Positions 1 through 9,319 of a DNA stretch of 64,000 nt are shown piece by piece. The stretch covers positions 1,394,159-1,458,158 of the forward strand of contig JAZKGA010000001.1 in the NCBI GenBank assembly GCA_040386235.1, read 5' to 3'. The position numbers and the translations under genes were made by a program. The notes beneath the pieces were generated by a model. That model was given only the letters and a program-made list of their open reading frames with translations, did no database searches and had not been told where the DNA came from. This DNA is from JAZKGA01 sp040386235. Its GTDB lineage: Bacteria > Pseudomonadota > Alphaproteobacteria > Micavibrionales > Micavibrionaceae. The first letter of the stretch is position 1; every line of letters begins with the position of its first letter.

Positions 1-218
1 ATGGCAAAGTCAATGTCTTGGGTTTTTTCATACTCGGCACGCTGATCATCCGTCATAATCGAATACAACATGCTGCGAATATCATCTGAACTCAACGCAT
101 CGCTTTTGATGCGTTTCAGCGTCCCGTATATGCGGAAAATCGGTGGATTACCGGCACTTAGGTGCAAGTCGGACGCTTTGTTTTGCATCACAAACGCTAA
201 AAGTTGGGTAATATCCAC
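1..218 (-). CDS. pilT: PilT-type twitching ATPase, N-terminal part (runs off window)
   Basis: Only the first 72 or so codons are inside the window. The protein begins VDITQLLAFVMQNKASDLHL and continues SAGNPPIFRIYGTLKRI, the typical start of PilT/PilU retraction ATPases (the SDLHLSAGNPP motif precedes the PAS-like N-terminal domain). The start is GTG at 218: an in-frame stop lies two codons upstream (224-222), and a GGAG ribosome-binding site sits about 8 bases before it. PilT hydrolyses ATP to depolymerise type IV pili at the inner membrane. It is the last visible gene of the pilus operon. PilT and PilU cannot be told apart from this fragment. Confidence 0.85.
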   Translation of the reverse strand, partial: MDITQLLAFVMQNKASDLHLSAGNPPIFRIYGTLKRIKSDALSSDDIRSMLYSIMTDDQRAEYEKTQDIDFA

Positions 219-280
219 GGCTTAAATCTCCACTCTGGTCTCTTACTCTTATAAAGGACAAATCTGAATAAAGCGTTGAT

Positions 281-724
281 TTACAGAACAACAATAAGGG
301 CGACGGCGATTACGCCCGCTATGCCCCAATAAACCGTTGGCACAGGGCGACGAAAATACAGTTGTGCGGTAATGGCGATAAAAAGGGGCAGCAAAGCGGC
401 ACATATCACTAACGCGCCCCCGATCCCAAGCGTCCATGCCGCAAGTATCATCACCGCGGCGCCAACCCCTTCATAAACCAGGTAGCGATAGCCAATCGGC
501 GCGCGGCATGACCGGCATCGCCCCCGTGCGGACACCCAGCCAAGCAGCGGCAACAGATCAATCCAGGTTAAGGTGCGGCCACAATGGGGGCAGCGGGATC
601 GTGCCGCCTGACCATCTTCAGCCCATATAACACGGCGCGGGTCATCGGCACGGCCGATCAGAACAGATGCGAACGACCCCAAGGCCGCCCCGATAAGACC
701 CGCCATGATGCAGGTAAAAATCAT
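281..724 (-). CDS. Prepilin peptidase N-terminal (methyltransferase-type) domain protein, lacking the A24 protease domain
   Basis: 147 residues. It opens with a membrane segment ending in GSFASVLIGR, the GSFxNVxxxR signature of PilD-type prepilin peptidases. The zinc-type cysteine pairs CPHCG (about 45-49) and CRSC (about 70-73) follow, then PIGYRYLVYEGVGA and two more hydrophobic segments. This is the domain associated with N-methylation of processed pilins. A complete PilD is about 280 residues and carries aspartates in the second half. Those are absent here, and the gene stops cleanly at 281. The catalytic half is encoded alone at 25400-25906. It lies next to the TPR gene in the pilus operon, so it probably acts on pilins at the inner membrane. 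The domain call is firm; methylation activity is inferred. Confidence 0.85.
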   Translation of the reverse strand: MIFTCIMAGLIGAALGSFASVLIGRADDPRRVIWAEDGQAARSRCPHCGRTLTWIDLLPLLGWVSARGRCRSCRAPIGYRYLVYEGVGAAVMILAAWTLGIGGALVICAALLPLFIAITAQLYFRRPVPTVYWGIAGVIAVALIVVL

Positions 725-727
725 GAT

Positions 728-2029
728 TTACTGACGTAATTGCGACAGGCGGCCATAGACAGTCTCGCGCGATATCTTCCGCCCTCCGGTATGGATGGCA
801 TCGACTTCCAGGCTGCGCTCGTACATCTCAATCGCCATACGCCCATCGCCGCTTCTTTCCGCGATAATGGCCCGATTATAGTAATGCATCGGGTTTTCCG
901 GTTCCAGGGCAATGGCGTGGTCCAGCAATTGGCCAGCCTGCGTTACATTCCCCATATCCGACATAATCAGCGCCTGTTGCGCGACGATTCCTGCATTGGA
1001 TGGGTATTTCAAAGCCAGGGCGTCCAGACGGGTTAAAGCCATTTGTGGTTGTTCCGTCCGCACCAGGCCCAGCAGATTTATCAAAGCCACGGTATTATCG
1101 GGTTTTAAACGTAAGGCCGCTTCATAATCTTCGATGGCTGCGGATGCATTCCCTTGATTCTGAGAAGCAATTGCGCGGCCGATCAACGCCCGCACATCAC
1201 TGGCATTCTTTTGCAGGACTTCAGTATATAAGTCAGCGGCCATTTCAAACCGGCCAATCGCTAACGCCCGTTCGGCCATTAAAATATTCCGCTCGGTCAC
1301 CGATTGAGTATTCGCGCGTGTGATTTTGATATAGGGCTTTTGAACGTCAGGGGCTTCCATCAGCACATCTTCTGTGGCGAATGGGTCCTGCTGCATCGCC
1401 GACATCGCCTTGACGATATCGGTCGTTTCATAAAAATCTTCGCTGGCCAATTCAGGATCAGCCGCCGCAGGTGCAGGCGTGGCAGAAGCAGGGGCGTTGG
1501 CCAGCAGGTCTAATTCCGCTGTTGCGTTTTCCTTGCCCGCCATTGGGACAGCCTCCGCCGGAACTTCTTCCAGAATATCGGGCGCGTTTGGCAAAACGGG
1601 CAAAGGTGATGCCGCAGGGTCTTCCACTGATAATTCTTCCGGCGGCACGTCTTGTGGCGGCAGGGTGGCCAGTTGATCCACCGGGTTGACCAGCGGATCT
1701 GTCACAGGGGCAACAACTGGGGCTTCAGCAGCCACGATCGGCGGTTCCGGGATTGGGGGCACAGGCGGCGTCACCGCCACATCCTGTTGCGTCTGTGGCG
1801 CAGAGTCGGACACAACCTGAAGCGCGACATAGCTTCCGCCCGCCAAAAGGGCCAGTAACGCAACGCCGACGACAATCAAAGGCAGGCGGCTTGGCCCCCC
1901 GCGTGTCGGCGTATCCAATGTTTCCAAATCATCTTCAGAGTCAAAATAATCGATGTCGTCAGCAGAGTCAGGGCGTTGTGCCACAGGTGATGCGGTGTAG
2001 GGCATCGGCATTTCATCACGTCCGGTCAT
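728..2029 (-). CDS. TPR-repeat inner-membrane protein of the pilus operon
   Basis: 433 residues. An acidic cytoplasmic N terminus is followed by one transmembrane segment at about residues 50-70, then a long Pro/Ala/Val-rich periplasmic linker (about 80-200), then several tetratricopeptide repeats from about 245 on (for example RALAIGRFEMAADLYTEVL and IEDYEAALRLKPDNTVALIN). TPR proteins of pilus systems (PilF/PilW-like) assist secretin or fibre assembly, but those are lipoproteins, whereas this one is anchored by a bitopic helix. Its start overlaps the ABC ATPase stop by 4 bases, implying translational coupling. The exact role is unknown. Confidence 0.75.
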   Translation of the reverse strand: MTGRDEMPMPYTASPVAQRPDSADDIDYFDSEDDLETLDTPTRGGPSRLPLIVVGVALLALLAGGSYVALQVVSDSAPQTQQDVAVTPPVPPIPEPPIVAAEAPVVAPVTDPLVNPVDQLATLPPQDVPPEELSVEDPAASPLPVLPNAPDILEEVPAEAVPMAGKENATAELDLLANAPASATPAPAAADPELASEDFYETTDIVKAMSAMQQDPFATEDVLMEAPDVQKPYIKITRANTQSVTERNILMAERALAIGRFEMAADLYTEVLQKNASDVRALIGRAIASQNQGNASAAIEDYEAALRLKPDNTVALINLLGLVRTEQPQMALTRLDALALKYPSNAGIVAQQALIMSDMGNVTQAGQLLDHAIALEPENPMHYYNRAIIAERSGDGRMAIEMYERSLEVDAIHTGGRKISRETVYGRLSQLRQ

Positions 2030-2829
2030 GGGGTTGGCCCTTCTGTGTTGTCCATCGTCGTTGTATTTTGAATAAGCGATAGGAACGCTCTTTCCAAATG
2101 TTTTTCTTGCTCCTGGCTGCGCAAGGCGGCAGGCGTACCGATATACTGAAACTGTCTGTCATGCAGCACAGCGACGCGGTCGCACAATTCATCAAGATCG
2201 GCCAGGATATGACTGCTTAGAAACACAGTCCGTCCATCACGGTGACAGCCAGCCAGCATATCCTTCACCAGTACGCGGGCAAGTGGATCAAGGCCACTCA
2301 TCGGTTCGTCCAGCACCAGAAACGGCGCGCCGGATAAAATGGTGGCAATCAGGCCCAGTTTCTGCCGCATCCCTTTTGAATAGGTATTGGCGCGCGCCCG
2401 TAACGCATCAGGACGCAGTTGCAGGCGTTCTGCATAGTCTTCGGCCTGCGTACGGTTAACGTCGCGTCCCTGCATCTGCGCGACAAAACGAATAAAGTCA
2501 TTTCCGGTCATAAACAGCGGTGGGTCAAATCGTTCCGGCAGATACGCAACGTCGCGTCTTGCAATACGATTGGTCGATGGCACGCCGTTAATCGTGATCG
2601 TGCCGCTATCCGCCATGCGTAAATCAAGCATGATTTTCAAGAAGGATGTTTTACCGACGCCGTTCAAGCCGATTAACCCAAATAACTCCCCTTCCCGCAC
2701 CTCAAGGCTAACATTATCTAAGACAGGATGCGTGCCATATCGCAATGTCACATCGCGCGCAGCCATAACAACCGGCGCGGCGCGAGGCGTTTGAACTGAA
2801 GCGGTTGAGGATCGGCGGGTCATGGTCAC
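2026..2829 (-). CDS. ABC transporter ATP-binding protein in the pilus operon
   Basis: 267 residues with a complete nucleotide-binding domain: Walker A GLNGVGKT (54-61), signature YSKGMRQKL (150-158), Walker B FLVLDEP (170-176), D-loop SGLD and H-loop SSH (205-207). The arrangement is of the ABC-2 type (CcmA/NatA-like). No permease gene lies in the visible operon. Myxococcus xanthus is known to have an ABC transporter encoded in its pilus cluster (PilH/PilI), so a pilus role is reasonable but inferred. It shares base 2829 with the PilP-like gene upstream and overlaps the TPR gene by 4 bases. Confidence 0.85.
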   Translation of the reverse strand: MTMTRRSSTASVQTPRAAPVVMAARDVTLRYGTHPVLDNVSLEVREGELFGLIGLNGVGKTSFLKIMLDLRMADSGTITINGVPSTNRIARRDVAYLPERFDPPLFMTGNDFIRFVAQMQGRDVNRTQAEDYAERLQLRPDALRARANTYSKGMRQKLGLIATILSGAPFLVLDEPMSGLDPLARVLVKDMLAGCHRDGRTVFLSSHILADLDELCDRVAVLHDRQFQYIGTPAALRSQEQEKHLERAFLSLIQNTTTMDNTEGPTP

Positions 2830-3467
2830 TAGCCCGGCAAAAAGATACGGGCGTCGATATTAAACCGTTGATTGGGACGCAGGCGAATAGGATAGGTTTT
2901 GTTCGTGGCCCGATCAAACCACCGCAATTCGATAAAGTCACGATGCACAGTGATATCAAGTATTTCCAAGGGCAGACGATCTGGCGTCATCTGCTCCTTA
3001 TTCAGCCAGATAACCCAATCCTTCGCCCCGCGATACACAATCCCCTGAAGGGAGATTTCACGCGGGCCAAGGACACTGCCCTGCAACATTGAATCAATAT
3101 CCAGGTCATCTTTTTGAATCGCAAAACCCTGGCGGGCCTCTTGCAATCTGGCATAATCCTGCGGCGTTAAAAACAGCGAGGGCACGCCCGGCGGGGTATA
3201 AACCGGGGCCTTGGCCTGCGCCTCCAACTCTTGATTAAGTGCACGTAAAAAATCGGCCTGTGACACGGGTTTGGCGACTTGCAGGACCGACGCAGCTTCG
3301 GCCGGCGGTGCCGGTGCTGCTGCAACAGGATCGGCAACAGGGGCATCAGCCGGCGTAAGCGCGGCGTCAACCGGCGGCGCAACAGGTTCCGAGACCGGCT
3401 GTGCCAGAACAGGATGCGCCAGCAGGGTAACGGCATAAAATGCCATAATGGTAAAAACGCGCATCAT
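2829..3467 (-). CDS. PilP-like periplasmic pilus assembly protein
   Basis: 212 residues with a signal peptide (hydrophobic stretch ending AHPVLAQ at about 23) and a Pro/Ala-rich linker to about residue 65. The C-terminal domain is about 90 residues and includes LGPREISLQGIVYRGAKDWV and the final IRLRPNQRFNID. Its position after a PilO-like gene and the small beta-rich C-terminal domain fit PilP/GspC-HR proteins, which connect the inner-membrane PilN/PilO complex to the secretin. Sequence identity to known PilP is not obvious, so the call rests on gene order and architecture. It overlaps the PilO-like gene by 4 bases. Confidence 0.6.
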   Translation of the reverse strand: MMRVFTIMAFYAVTLLAHPVLAQPVSEPVAPPVDAALTPADAPVADPVAAAPAPPAEAASVLQVAKPVSQADFLRALNQELEAQAKAPVYTPPGVPSLFLTPQDYARLQEARQGFAIQKDDLDIDSMLQGSVLGPREISLQGIVYRGAKDWVIWLNKEQMTPDRLPLEILDITVHRDFIELRWFDRATNKTYPIRLRPNQRFNIDARIFLPG

Positions 3468-4234
3468 GACCCGCCCTGCGATAATGGTGGGGCCTTATCG
3501 GCGGGAACCATGCTGTACCACATTAAAACGGCGCGACCCTGTACCAGGCTGACGGCTTCGCCATTTCCGATTTTCAGGTAATTGGCCTGGTTTAATTCTG
3601 CCACCGGTTCAATGTCCAGCGACCGTAACACCATGCGCCCCTGGAAAGTATCCGTCAGGCGTTTGATGAAATTGTAAATCTGTACGTCGTCATACGTGCT
3701 GATATCCATGCTGACTTCGCTTTCGATCAGCGCATATCCGTTATTGACGGGCTGTTGATTGCCTGCGGCCATATTCGGTGTCTGGGCCGTCGCGGCAACA
3801 GGTCCGGCGCCCGGCATGGCACCAGGTGTGGCACCCGCGGCCGGCAATGGTATATCCACCCTGACCTCACTGATAACGCGGGCGGGACGAATTTCGTAAT
3901 CCAGGTCAATCAGGCCGGCATCGGCGATCATCTGGTCCAAAGCACGGCGCGCGATGATCCGGTTTTGCTCCTTAAAGAATCCGCGTTTTTCAAGGGATTT
4001 AAAGTCACCCATAAAGGTTTGCAGGTCCGCATATTCCTGACGCAGCGTGCGAATCTCGGCGCGCTTGCTGTCCACGACCTGGCGGGCTTGCTGCAATTTC
4101 TGCAACTGGGCATCCGTCTGCGGCAAAACGAACAAAAAGCACAATGCTGAAACACCCAGCGTCAGCGCCAGCATGGTCATCAGCGTACCAAAGGTACGCA
4201 GCCCAATCGTTTCTTTCAATTGTTCCAACGTCAT
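3464..4234 (-). CDS. PilO/GspM-like inner-membrane pilus assembly protein
   Basis: 256 residues. There is a short cytoplasmic N terminus and one transmembrane helix at about 17-37. A coiled coil follows (about 40-90, LQKLQQARQVVDSKRAEIRTL region), and then a periplasmic domain interrupted by an Ala/Pro/Gly-rich insert (about 135-165). The last part includes SMDISTYDDVQIYNFIKRL, the pattern of the PilO ferredoxin-like fold. PilO pairs with PilN in the inner-membrane alignment complex of type IV pili. The gene overlaps the PilM/N-like gene by 4 bases. The family call comes from topology and operon order. Confidence 0.7.
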   Translation of the reverse strand: MTLEQLKETIGLRTFGTLMTMLALTLGVSALCFLFVLPQTDAQLQKLQQARQVVDSKRAEIRTLRQEYADLQTFMGDFKSLEKRGFFKEQNRIIARRALDQMIADAGLIDLDYEIRPARVISEVRVDIPLPAAGATPGAMPGAGPVAATAQTPNMAAGNQQPVNNGYALIESEVSMDISTYDDVQIYNFIKRLTDTFQGRMVLRSLDIEPVAELNQANYLKIGNGEAVSLVQGRAVLMWYSMVPADKAPPLSQGGS

Positions 4235-5883
4235 TGAACCGCCCCGCCTGTTTGCGAAATAACCACGTCGATCTTGTAATCCGTAATCTCGGTCCCCACC
4301 CCGGCCTGAGTCCGTTCATTTGTCACAGCGGACAAGAAGGACAAATCCGTCACCGGTTTCGGTATTGTAACCGTATAGTCGGGCAGCAACTGGGCGATCT
4401 GGGCCCGCACGGCGGCGACCTTCTTATTTCCTTCATCCGCATTCATTTCCTTCGGAAACTCATACGTCAAAGTATAGCGCGTCAGCTTGTCACGCTTCCC
4501 ATTGCCATCCGGCGCCGACGCGGCCGGCAGTTGATCTTTTGCAACCGGAGCCGTCGTAAGGTCCAGGCGCACAAGGCGCAATTGCGTGTCGGTCGCGGCA
4601 GCCACAGCCCGTAAAACAGGGTAAGGCCACGCCGCCTTTGCCAGGATATCCTTATTGGCATCCAACGCACCGCGCACCAGTTTAAAGTCAATACCGACCG
4701 CAGTTTTGCGGGCCATGTCCTGCTCATAAATCTGGGAAATCTGCTGCTTTTGCTCCTCCGCCAGATCAAGGTTTGTCTTGGATTGATAGTAAGTCAAAAT
4801 GGAATGCGCGCCGTAAAACATCATGCCGCTATACGCGATCAACAGGCCATAACCCGCAAATGTCGCCAGGCGGCGTGGACCGGACAGCGCATCCAGGATT
4901 TTCGCCCGCATCGGCATTGCCAGGCCACGATGACGCCCCTGCCAGCCAGCATGCAGCAGGTCGGCGTAACGCTGCTCAACCTGCTGACCGATATTCAGGC
5001 CCAATTTAGCCGCGGCGCTTTCCAGCGTCAGCGGCACTAAGTTCGTATAGCTTTCCAGGTTTTGATGCAGGAAGCTGTGTGATTTTTCGCCCGCAATGAC
5101 AATCACGTTCAATTCATCCTGCGGACTAAGCCCAAAACGGGTCAAATAACCTAAGGTCGATTGGAATTCACGCGCGACATCTTTTACCCATGCTGACGGG
5201 TTCAAATCGGTATCCAGGATTGGCGTGATCCGCGTTAAGGCAAATTCATTATTTTTGGTGACGATCTGGCGCAATCCGCCGCTTGATTGCTGTCCCAAAA
5301 AGACGGTCCAGGTCACGCCCGCCTTTTTCGTCGGCGCGGGCAAAAGGCGTTTCACCAGCGCGTTAATCATCGACGCGCTTTCAACCGGCAACAAGCCAAA
5401 GCCAATAATCGACACAAAGGCGCGTTGGATCGCCTGCATCACCGCCTTGATGGCTTCATTTTCCGGGAAGGCCGCGAACAGATAGACATCCTGCGGCAGT
5501 GTTTCATTCTTCGGCGCGAACAGGCTGCGCTTTTTCGTCTTACTTTCGTCCCCCTGCGGGGGCAGGAAGCTGCGATATTGATGATCGGCGAACATCATGT
5601 TCAACCGGTGGGTCACGATCATCTTTTTATCCATGCTGGCGACACGGGGGATGCGTTCCTTACGGTAATGCTGTTCCACCATATCATTCAGAAGGATAAC
5701 GGGCTGACTGCGGCATTCCTGGGTCAGCAAGGATGTCAGGCGTTCGACCAGGGCCGGGTTGGTCCAATCCAGCGTTTCGACAAGTTGCACCTGACGCCGC
5801 GTGGCGGTATAGACGAACAACGCCTCATCCGTCAGGATCAGAACTGTTCGCGCACCACTAAAACCAATAAAGTCAAATGCCAT
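4231..5883 (-). CDS. PilM/PilN-like (GspL-like) fused pilus assembly protein
   Basis: About 550 residues. The first 330 or so are cytoplasmic and begin MAFDFIGFSGARTVLILTD, resembling an actin-like PilM/GspL domain. A single transmembrane helix at about 345-368 is followed by a coiled coil (YYQSKTNLDLAEEQKQQISQ) and a periplasmic domain with a PilN-like layout. PilM and PilN are usually separate genes, and this reads as a fusion comparable to GspL. The ATG at 5883 was chosen; an upstream in-frame TTG at 5901 would add six residues but has an AGGGA only one base before it. It probably anchors the PilB ATPase to the membrane complex. Confidence 0.65.
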   Translation of the reverse strand: MAFDFIGFSGARTVLILTDEALFVYTATRRQVQLVETLDWTNPALVERLTSLLTQECRSQPVILLNDMVEQHYRKERIPRVASMDKKMIVTHRLNMMFADHQYRSFLPPQGDESKTKKRSLFAPKNETLPQDVYLFAAFPENEAIKAVMQAIQRAFVSIIGFGLLPVESASMINALVKRLLPAPTKKAGVTWTVFLGQQSSGGLRQIVTKNNEFALTRITPILDTDLNPSAWVKDVAREFQSTLGYLTRFGLSPQDELNVIVIAGEKSHSFLHQNLESYTNLVPLTLESAAAKLGLNIGQQVEQRYADLLHAGWQGRHRGLAMPMRAKILDALSGPRRLATFAGYGLLIAYSGMMFYGAHSILTYYQSKTNLDLAEEQKQQISQIYEQDMARKTAVGIDFKLVRGALDANKDILAKAAWPYPVLRAVAAATDTQLRLVRLDLTTAPVAKDQLPAASAPDGNGKRDKLTRYTLTYEFPKEMNADEGNKKVAAVRAQIAQLLPDYTVTIPKPVTDLSFLSAVTNERTQAGVGTEITDYKIDVVISQTGGAVQ

Positions 5884-5986
5884 GCTTAAGACGATAAACA
5901 AATCCCTGAATCGGGTCTAGGCCCAGATTGCCGATTTCCAACTTTTATACCGCAGGCAGGCATATTTATTCTGCCCGCGCCTGAAT

Positions 5987-7201
5987 TTACATCGTCATAT
6001 TGCCGAAGCTGTTGTAAATCGGGCCGAACACACCGGCGGCAATCCACAAAATAATCCCACCCATTACCAGGGTCAGGGCCGGCTCGATCAACGCAACCAG
6101 GCTTTGGATCGCTTCGTCCACGTCGCGGCTGTAAAATTCAGTCACCTGGTCCAGGACGGGACGCAAATTCCCGGTTTCTTCGCCGATCTTAATCATGCGG
6201 ATCACCATTGACGGAAATTCCCCGGTTTCATTCAACGCCAGCGAGAACGGATGTCCTGCCGACACCTCCTCCTCCACCTTGTTCAATGACAAATACAGGT
6301 GACGGTTGGTGATCGTGGTCTGCGAATATCGCAGACAGTTGATGATATCAATCCCGCCCGCGAACAACACGCCAAAGGTCCGGGTATAACGCGCAATGTT
6401 GATCTTTCGCGTAATCGGACCGAAAATAGGCAGCTTTAAGACCAGCTTATCGACGTTTAATCGGTAATCCAGCACCATTTGATACAAGGATTTATGGATC
6501 GCCAGCATCACCAGAAATACGGCAAAAATCATATACCAATACGATTTGAAAAAGTCAGACGTGGCGATCAGGGACGTGGTGTACCACGGCAATTCCTGGT
6601 CCATCTTGCGAATGAAATCGACGATCTGCGGCACGACATAGCCCATCATGATGACCAGAACAATCGCAATAACGCCGCCCAGGATCATGGGGTAACGCTT
6701 GGCTTTCTTAATCTTCAGCGATAATTCGTCGTACCATTTCAAATACCGGATCAACTGGCTGTATGATTCGACCATATCGCCCGTGCTTTCGCCCGCACGC
6801 ACCATCGCAATAAACAATGTGGGAAAGACTTGCGGAAATTTGGCAAACGCATCAGACAGCGCGGTCCCTTCGGACACATCGCGCAAAATATCACCCACCA
6901 TGTCGCGCATCGCCGGGATATCGGCAGAATCCCGCGCATCCGCCAGCGAGTCGAGCAGCGGCACGCCCGCCTGCTGCAGCTGTTGCAAATGGGTAAAGAA
7001 ACCGATCAGGTCGCGTGTCTTGATTTTGGAAGCACCCAGCAGGAAGCGGAACCGCGTCGGCTTATCTTCCTTACAGTCGGCCAGTTCCAGGCCATGCCCC
7101 CGCAACTGCGCATACAAATCGCGCTCGTTCGCGGCCTGCATCACGCCACGTGTGGCGCGACCCTTGTTATTAATCGCCCGATATTTGTACTGGCGTACCA
7201 T
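5987..7201 (-). CDS. pilC: Type IV pilus / type II secretion platform protein (PilC/GspF family)
   Basis: 404 residues, the normal family length. It starts VRQYKYRAINNKGRATRGV, which is typical of PilC/GspF, and contains two T2SSF domains, each ending in transmembrane helices. The segments GVPLLDSLADAR and MVRAGESTGDM in the first half are echoed by ARYTRTFGVLFAGGIDIINC and MIKIGEETGNL in the second. The polytopic protein sits at the centre of the pilus machine and is driven by the PilB ATPase, whose gene lies 8 bases upstream. PilC and GspF cannot be separated by sequence alone; the neighbouring pilT-type gene favours pili. Confidence 0.92.
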   Translation of the reverse strand: MVRQYKYRAINNKGRATRGVMQAANERDLYAQLRGHGLELADCKEDKPTRFRFLLGASKIKTRDLIGFFTHLQQLQQAGVPLLDSLADARDSADIPAMRDMVGDILRDVSEGTALSDAFAKFPQVFPTLFIAMVRAGESTGDMVESYSQLIRYLKWYDELSLKIKKAKRYPMILGGVIAIVLVIMMGYVVPQIVDFIRKMDQELPWYTTSLIATSDFFKSYWYMIFAVFLVMLAIHKSLYQMVLDYRLNVDKLVLKLPIFGPITRKINIARYTRTFGVLFAGGIDIINCLRYSQTTITNRHLYLSLNKVEEEVSAGHPFSLALNETGEFPSMVIRMIKIGEETGNLRPVLDQVTEFYSRDVDEAIQSLVALIEPALTLVMGGIILWIAAGVFGPIYNSFGNMTM

Positions 7202-7209
7202 AAGTGATC

Positions 7210-9219
7210 CTAATCTTTATTCAGGTTCACCACACGCCGGACTTCATCGACGCTGGTCTGACCCGCTATGATTTTAAGAATAGCATCTTCGCGCATGCTC
7301 TTGAACCCATTTGCCCGGGCTGCGGCCTTTAAATCGGATTTGCTGCCGCCATTGGCCAGGATGTCGTCCATGGCCTCATCAAAGCTCAGCACTTCGGCAA
7401 CCGCCACACGGCCTTTGTATCCGGTATGGTTACAAGCGGTACAGCCACCCTGTTTCGGACGGCACAGTTGCGGCGCATCTTCTGGCGTAAGACGCAATGT
7501 TTCGCATTCCAGCGCGTCAGGCTGGTATGATTCTTTACAGGTTTTACACAGGCGGCGGACCAGCCGTTGCGCCATAATCGCGATCACGGCACCAGCCAGC
7601 ATGTTGGCCTTCAGCTCTAAATCCAGCAACCGCGGAATGGCACCGAAACTGTCATTGGTGTGCAAGGTCGTGAAAACCTGGTGTCCGGTCATCGCAGCTT
7701 TCAGCGCCATGTCGGCGGTAATGTCATCGCGGATCTCACCGATAAAGATGATGTCCGGATCCTGACGCAGCATCGCGCGGATCCCGTCGGCGAAATCCAT
7801 GATGCCTTCGCGGATATTCGTTTGACGGATCATCGGGATCGCGTATTCAACCGGATCTTCGAGGGTCTGGATATTACGTTCGGGGCTGTTGGCCTCAGCC
7901 AGCATTGAATACAGTGTCGTTGTTTTACCGGACCCTGTCGGACCGGTCACGATAATCACCCCTTCAGGACGTTGCTGGGCCGCCTTGATCGCCGCCAGGT
8001 TTTGCGGTGAAAATCCTAAATCCTCAAGCGGCAGGATACTGGCGTTTTTATCCAGAACCCGCATAACGATATTTTCGCCATGGACGGTGGGCAGAACAGA
8101 CACACGAAAGTCGGCCAGACGACCACTGACATTCAAACTGATCCGGCCATCCTGGGGCGAATATTTATCGGCAATGTTCATATTGCACATGATTTTGATA
8201 CGCTGGGCCATGCCGCCCCAGTGTTTTTTATGAAACACATGGGCGTTGTAAAGAACACCGTCCAGGCGGTTACGCAAGCGGACAAAGTTTTCTTCGGGCT
8301 CAAAGTGCAGATCGGATACGCCCGTCTTAACCGCATGGAATAACAGGCCGTTAATCAGACGGACCACAGGGTGCGTGTAAATTTCTTTTTCCGACAATGT
8401 CGTCAGATCAATATCGTCAGGCCCCGCATCCAGCTCTTTCAAAATCGCTTCGATATCGCTTGAGAAGCCATAGGCAACGTCAATTGCCTCACTGATCGTA
8501 CCGGTTCCGGTCACCAATGGTTTAATATCATACCCGCGCGGCAACTTGCGGCGCATACGGTCCATATTCACAACGTCATACGGATCGGTCAGGGCCACCA
8601 GCACTTCGTTCTGTGAGGTGAATCCGACCGGCAGCATCAGCATCGCCTTGGCTTCCGCCTTACTTAACAGGGCCACGGCCGTCGTGTCGAAAATCGTATG
8701 TTTGGGATCAAAAATGTCCAGGCCGGCATCGCGCGCCAGAAAATGCGACATCGCGTCTGACGTGATAAAGCCCAGCTCCATCAACGCTTCGCCAATTAAC
8801 TTGCCGGAGATTTTTTGTTCGGCCAACGCGACCTGCAATTGCGATTCATTAATCAGGCCGGCATTTAAAAGACGCTCGCCGATACGCGGTTTGGTTCCCG
8901 GCTGGACACTGGCTGTGGCCTGGGCATCTGACGCGGGCTGGTCGCTTGTATTCGCGTGCGGCGCGGCATGGGTGTACACGGCGATATCTTTTGGCGGGAC
9001 CGGATCGCCTTCAAGCGCCCAATCGGTAGGGGCCAGAATCTCATCATCCCCAAGGACATTTGCATCCATGTACGGCTGCGCGCCTTTCATGTATTCAGGC
9101 ATATCATCGAAAATATCGGGAATACCCACTTCCGATCCCGGCACACGCGCCTGCTCACCGGTATGTGTCGGTGCAGGGGCTGGCGGCCAGACGGGTTTCT
9201 GAGATGGTGGTTGTGTCAT
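7210..9219 (-). CDS. pilB: Type IV pilus extension ATPase (PilB/GspE family)
   Basis: 669 residues. A Pro/Ala-rich, apparently disordered leader of about 108 residues precedes an MshE/GspE N-terminal domain (about 110-240). The ATPase core follows: Walker A GPTGSGKT (426-433), Asp-box TLEDPVEY, Walker B IIFIGEIRD (490-498), His-box TGHQVFTTLHTND, and a zinc tetracysteine (C558, C561, C593, C596). It powers pilin polymerisation on the cytoplasmic face. It is the first gene of the operon in this window, with a GGGGAAAG ribosome-binding site before ATG 9219. The long leader is longer than usual for PilB. Confidence 0.93.
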   Translation of the reverse strand: MTQPPSQKPVWPPAPAPTHTGEQARVPGSEVGIPDIFDDMPEYMKGAQPYMDANVLGDDEILAPTDWALEGDPVPPKDIAVYTHAAPHANTSDQPASDAQATASVQPGTKPRIGERLLNAGLINESQLQVALAEQKISGKLIGEALMELGFITSDAMSHFLARDAGLDIFDPKHTIFDTTAVALLSKAEAKAMLMLPVGFTSQNEVLVALTDPYDVVNMDRMRRKLPRGYDIKPLVTGTGTISEAIDVAYGFSSDIEAILKELDAGPDDIDLTTLSEKEIYTHPVVRLINGLLFHAVKTGVSDLHFEPEENFVRLRNRLDGVLYNAHVFHKKHWGGMAQRIKIMCNMNIADKYSPQDGRISLNVSGRLADFRVSVLPTVHGENIVMRVLDKNASILPLEDLGFSPQNLAAIKAAQQRPEGVIIVTGPTGSGKTTTLYSMLAEANSPERNIQTLEDPVEYAIPMIRQTNIREGIMDFADGIRAMLRQDPDIIFIGEIRDDITADMALKAAMTGHQVFTTLHTNDSFGAIPRLLDLELKANMLAGAVIAIMAQRLVRRLCKTCKESYQPDALECETLRLTPEDAPQLCRPKQGGCTACNHTGYKGRVAVAEVLSFDEAMDDILANGGSKSDLKAAARANGFKSMREDAILKIIAGQTSVDEVRRVVNLNKD

Positions 9220-9319
9220 ACTTTCCCCAGCTTAAAGGGCAAACGTAAAGAATTGCTTGATTGCGATAATGCGCGACGTGGCGGTGTGCCTGTACGCGCT
9301 TGTGGTCGCTTATAGGTGC

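Noticed and set aside
5287..5889. Long plus-strand frame of 200 codons opposite the PilM/N-like gene
   Set aside because: Antisense shadow of a strongly supported gene, composition and codon pattern of an off frame.
8546..9202. Plus-strand frame of 218 codons opposite pilB
   Set aside because: Ser/Ala-rich antisense shadow of the pilB N-terminal region.
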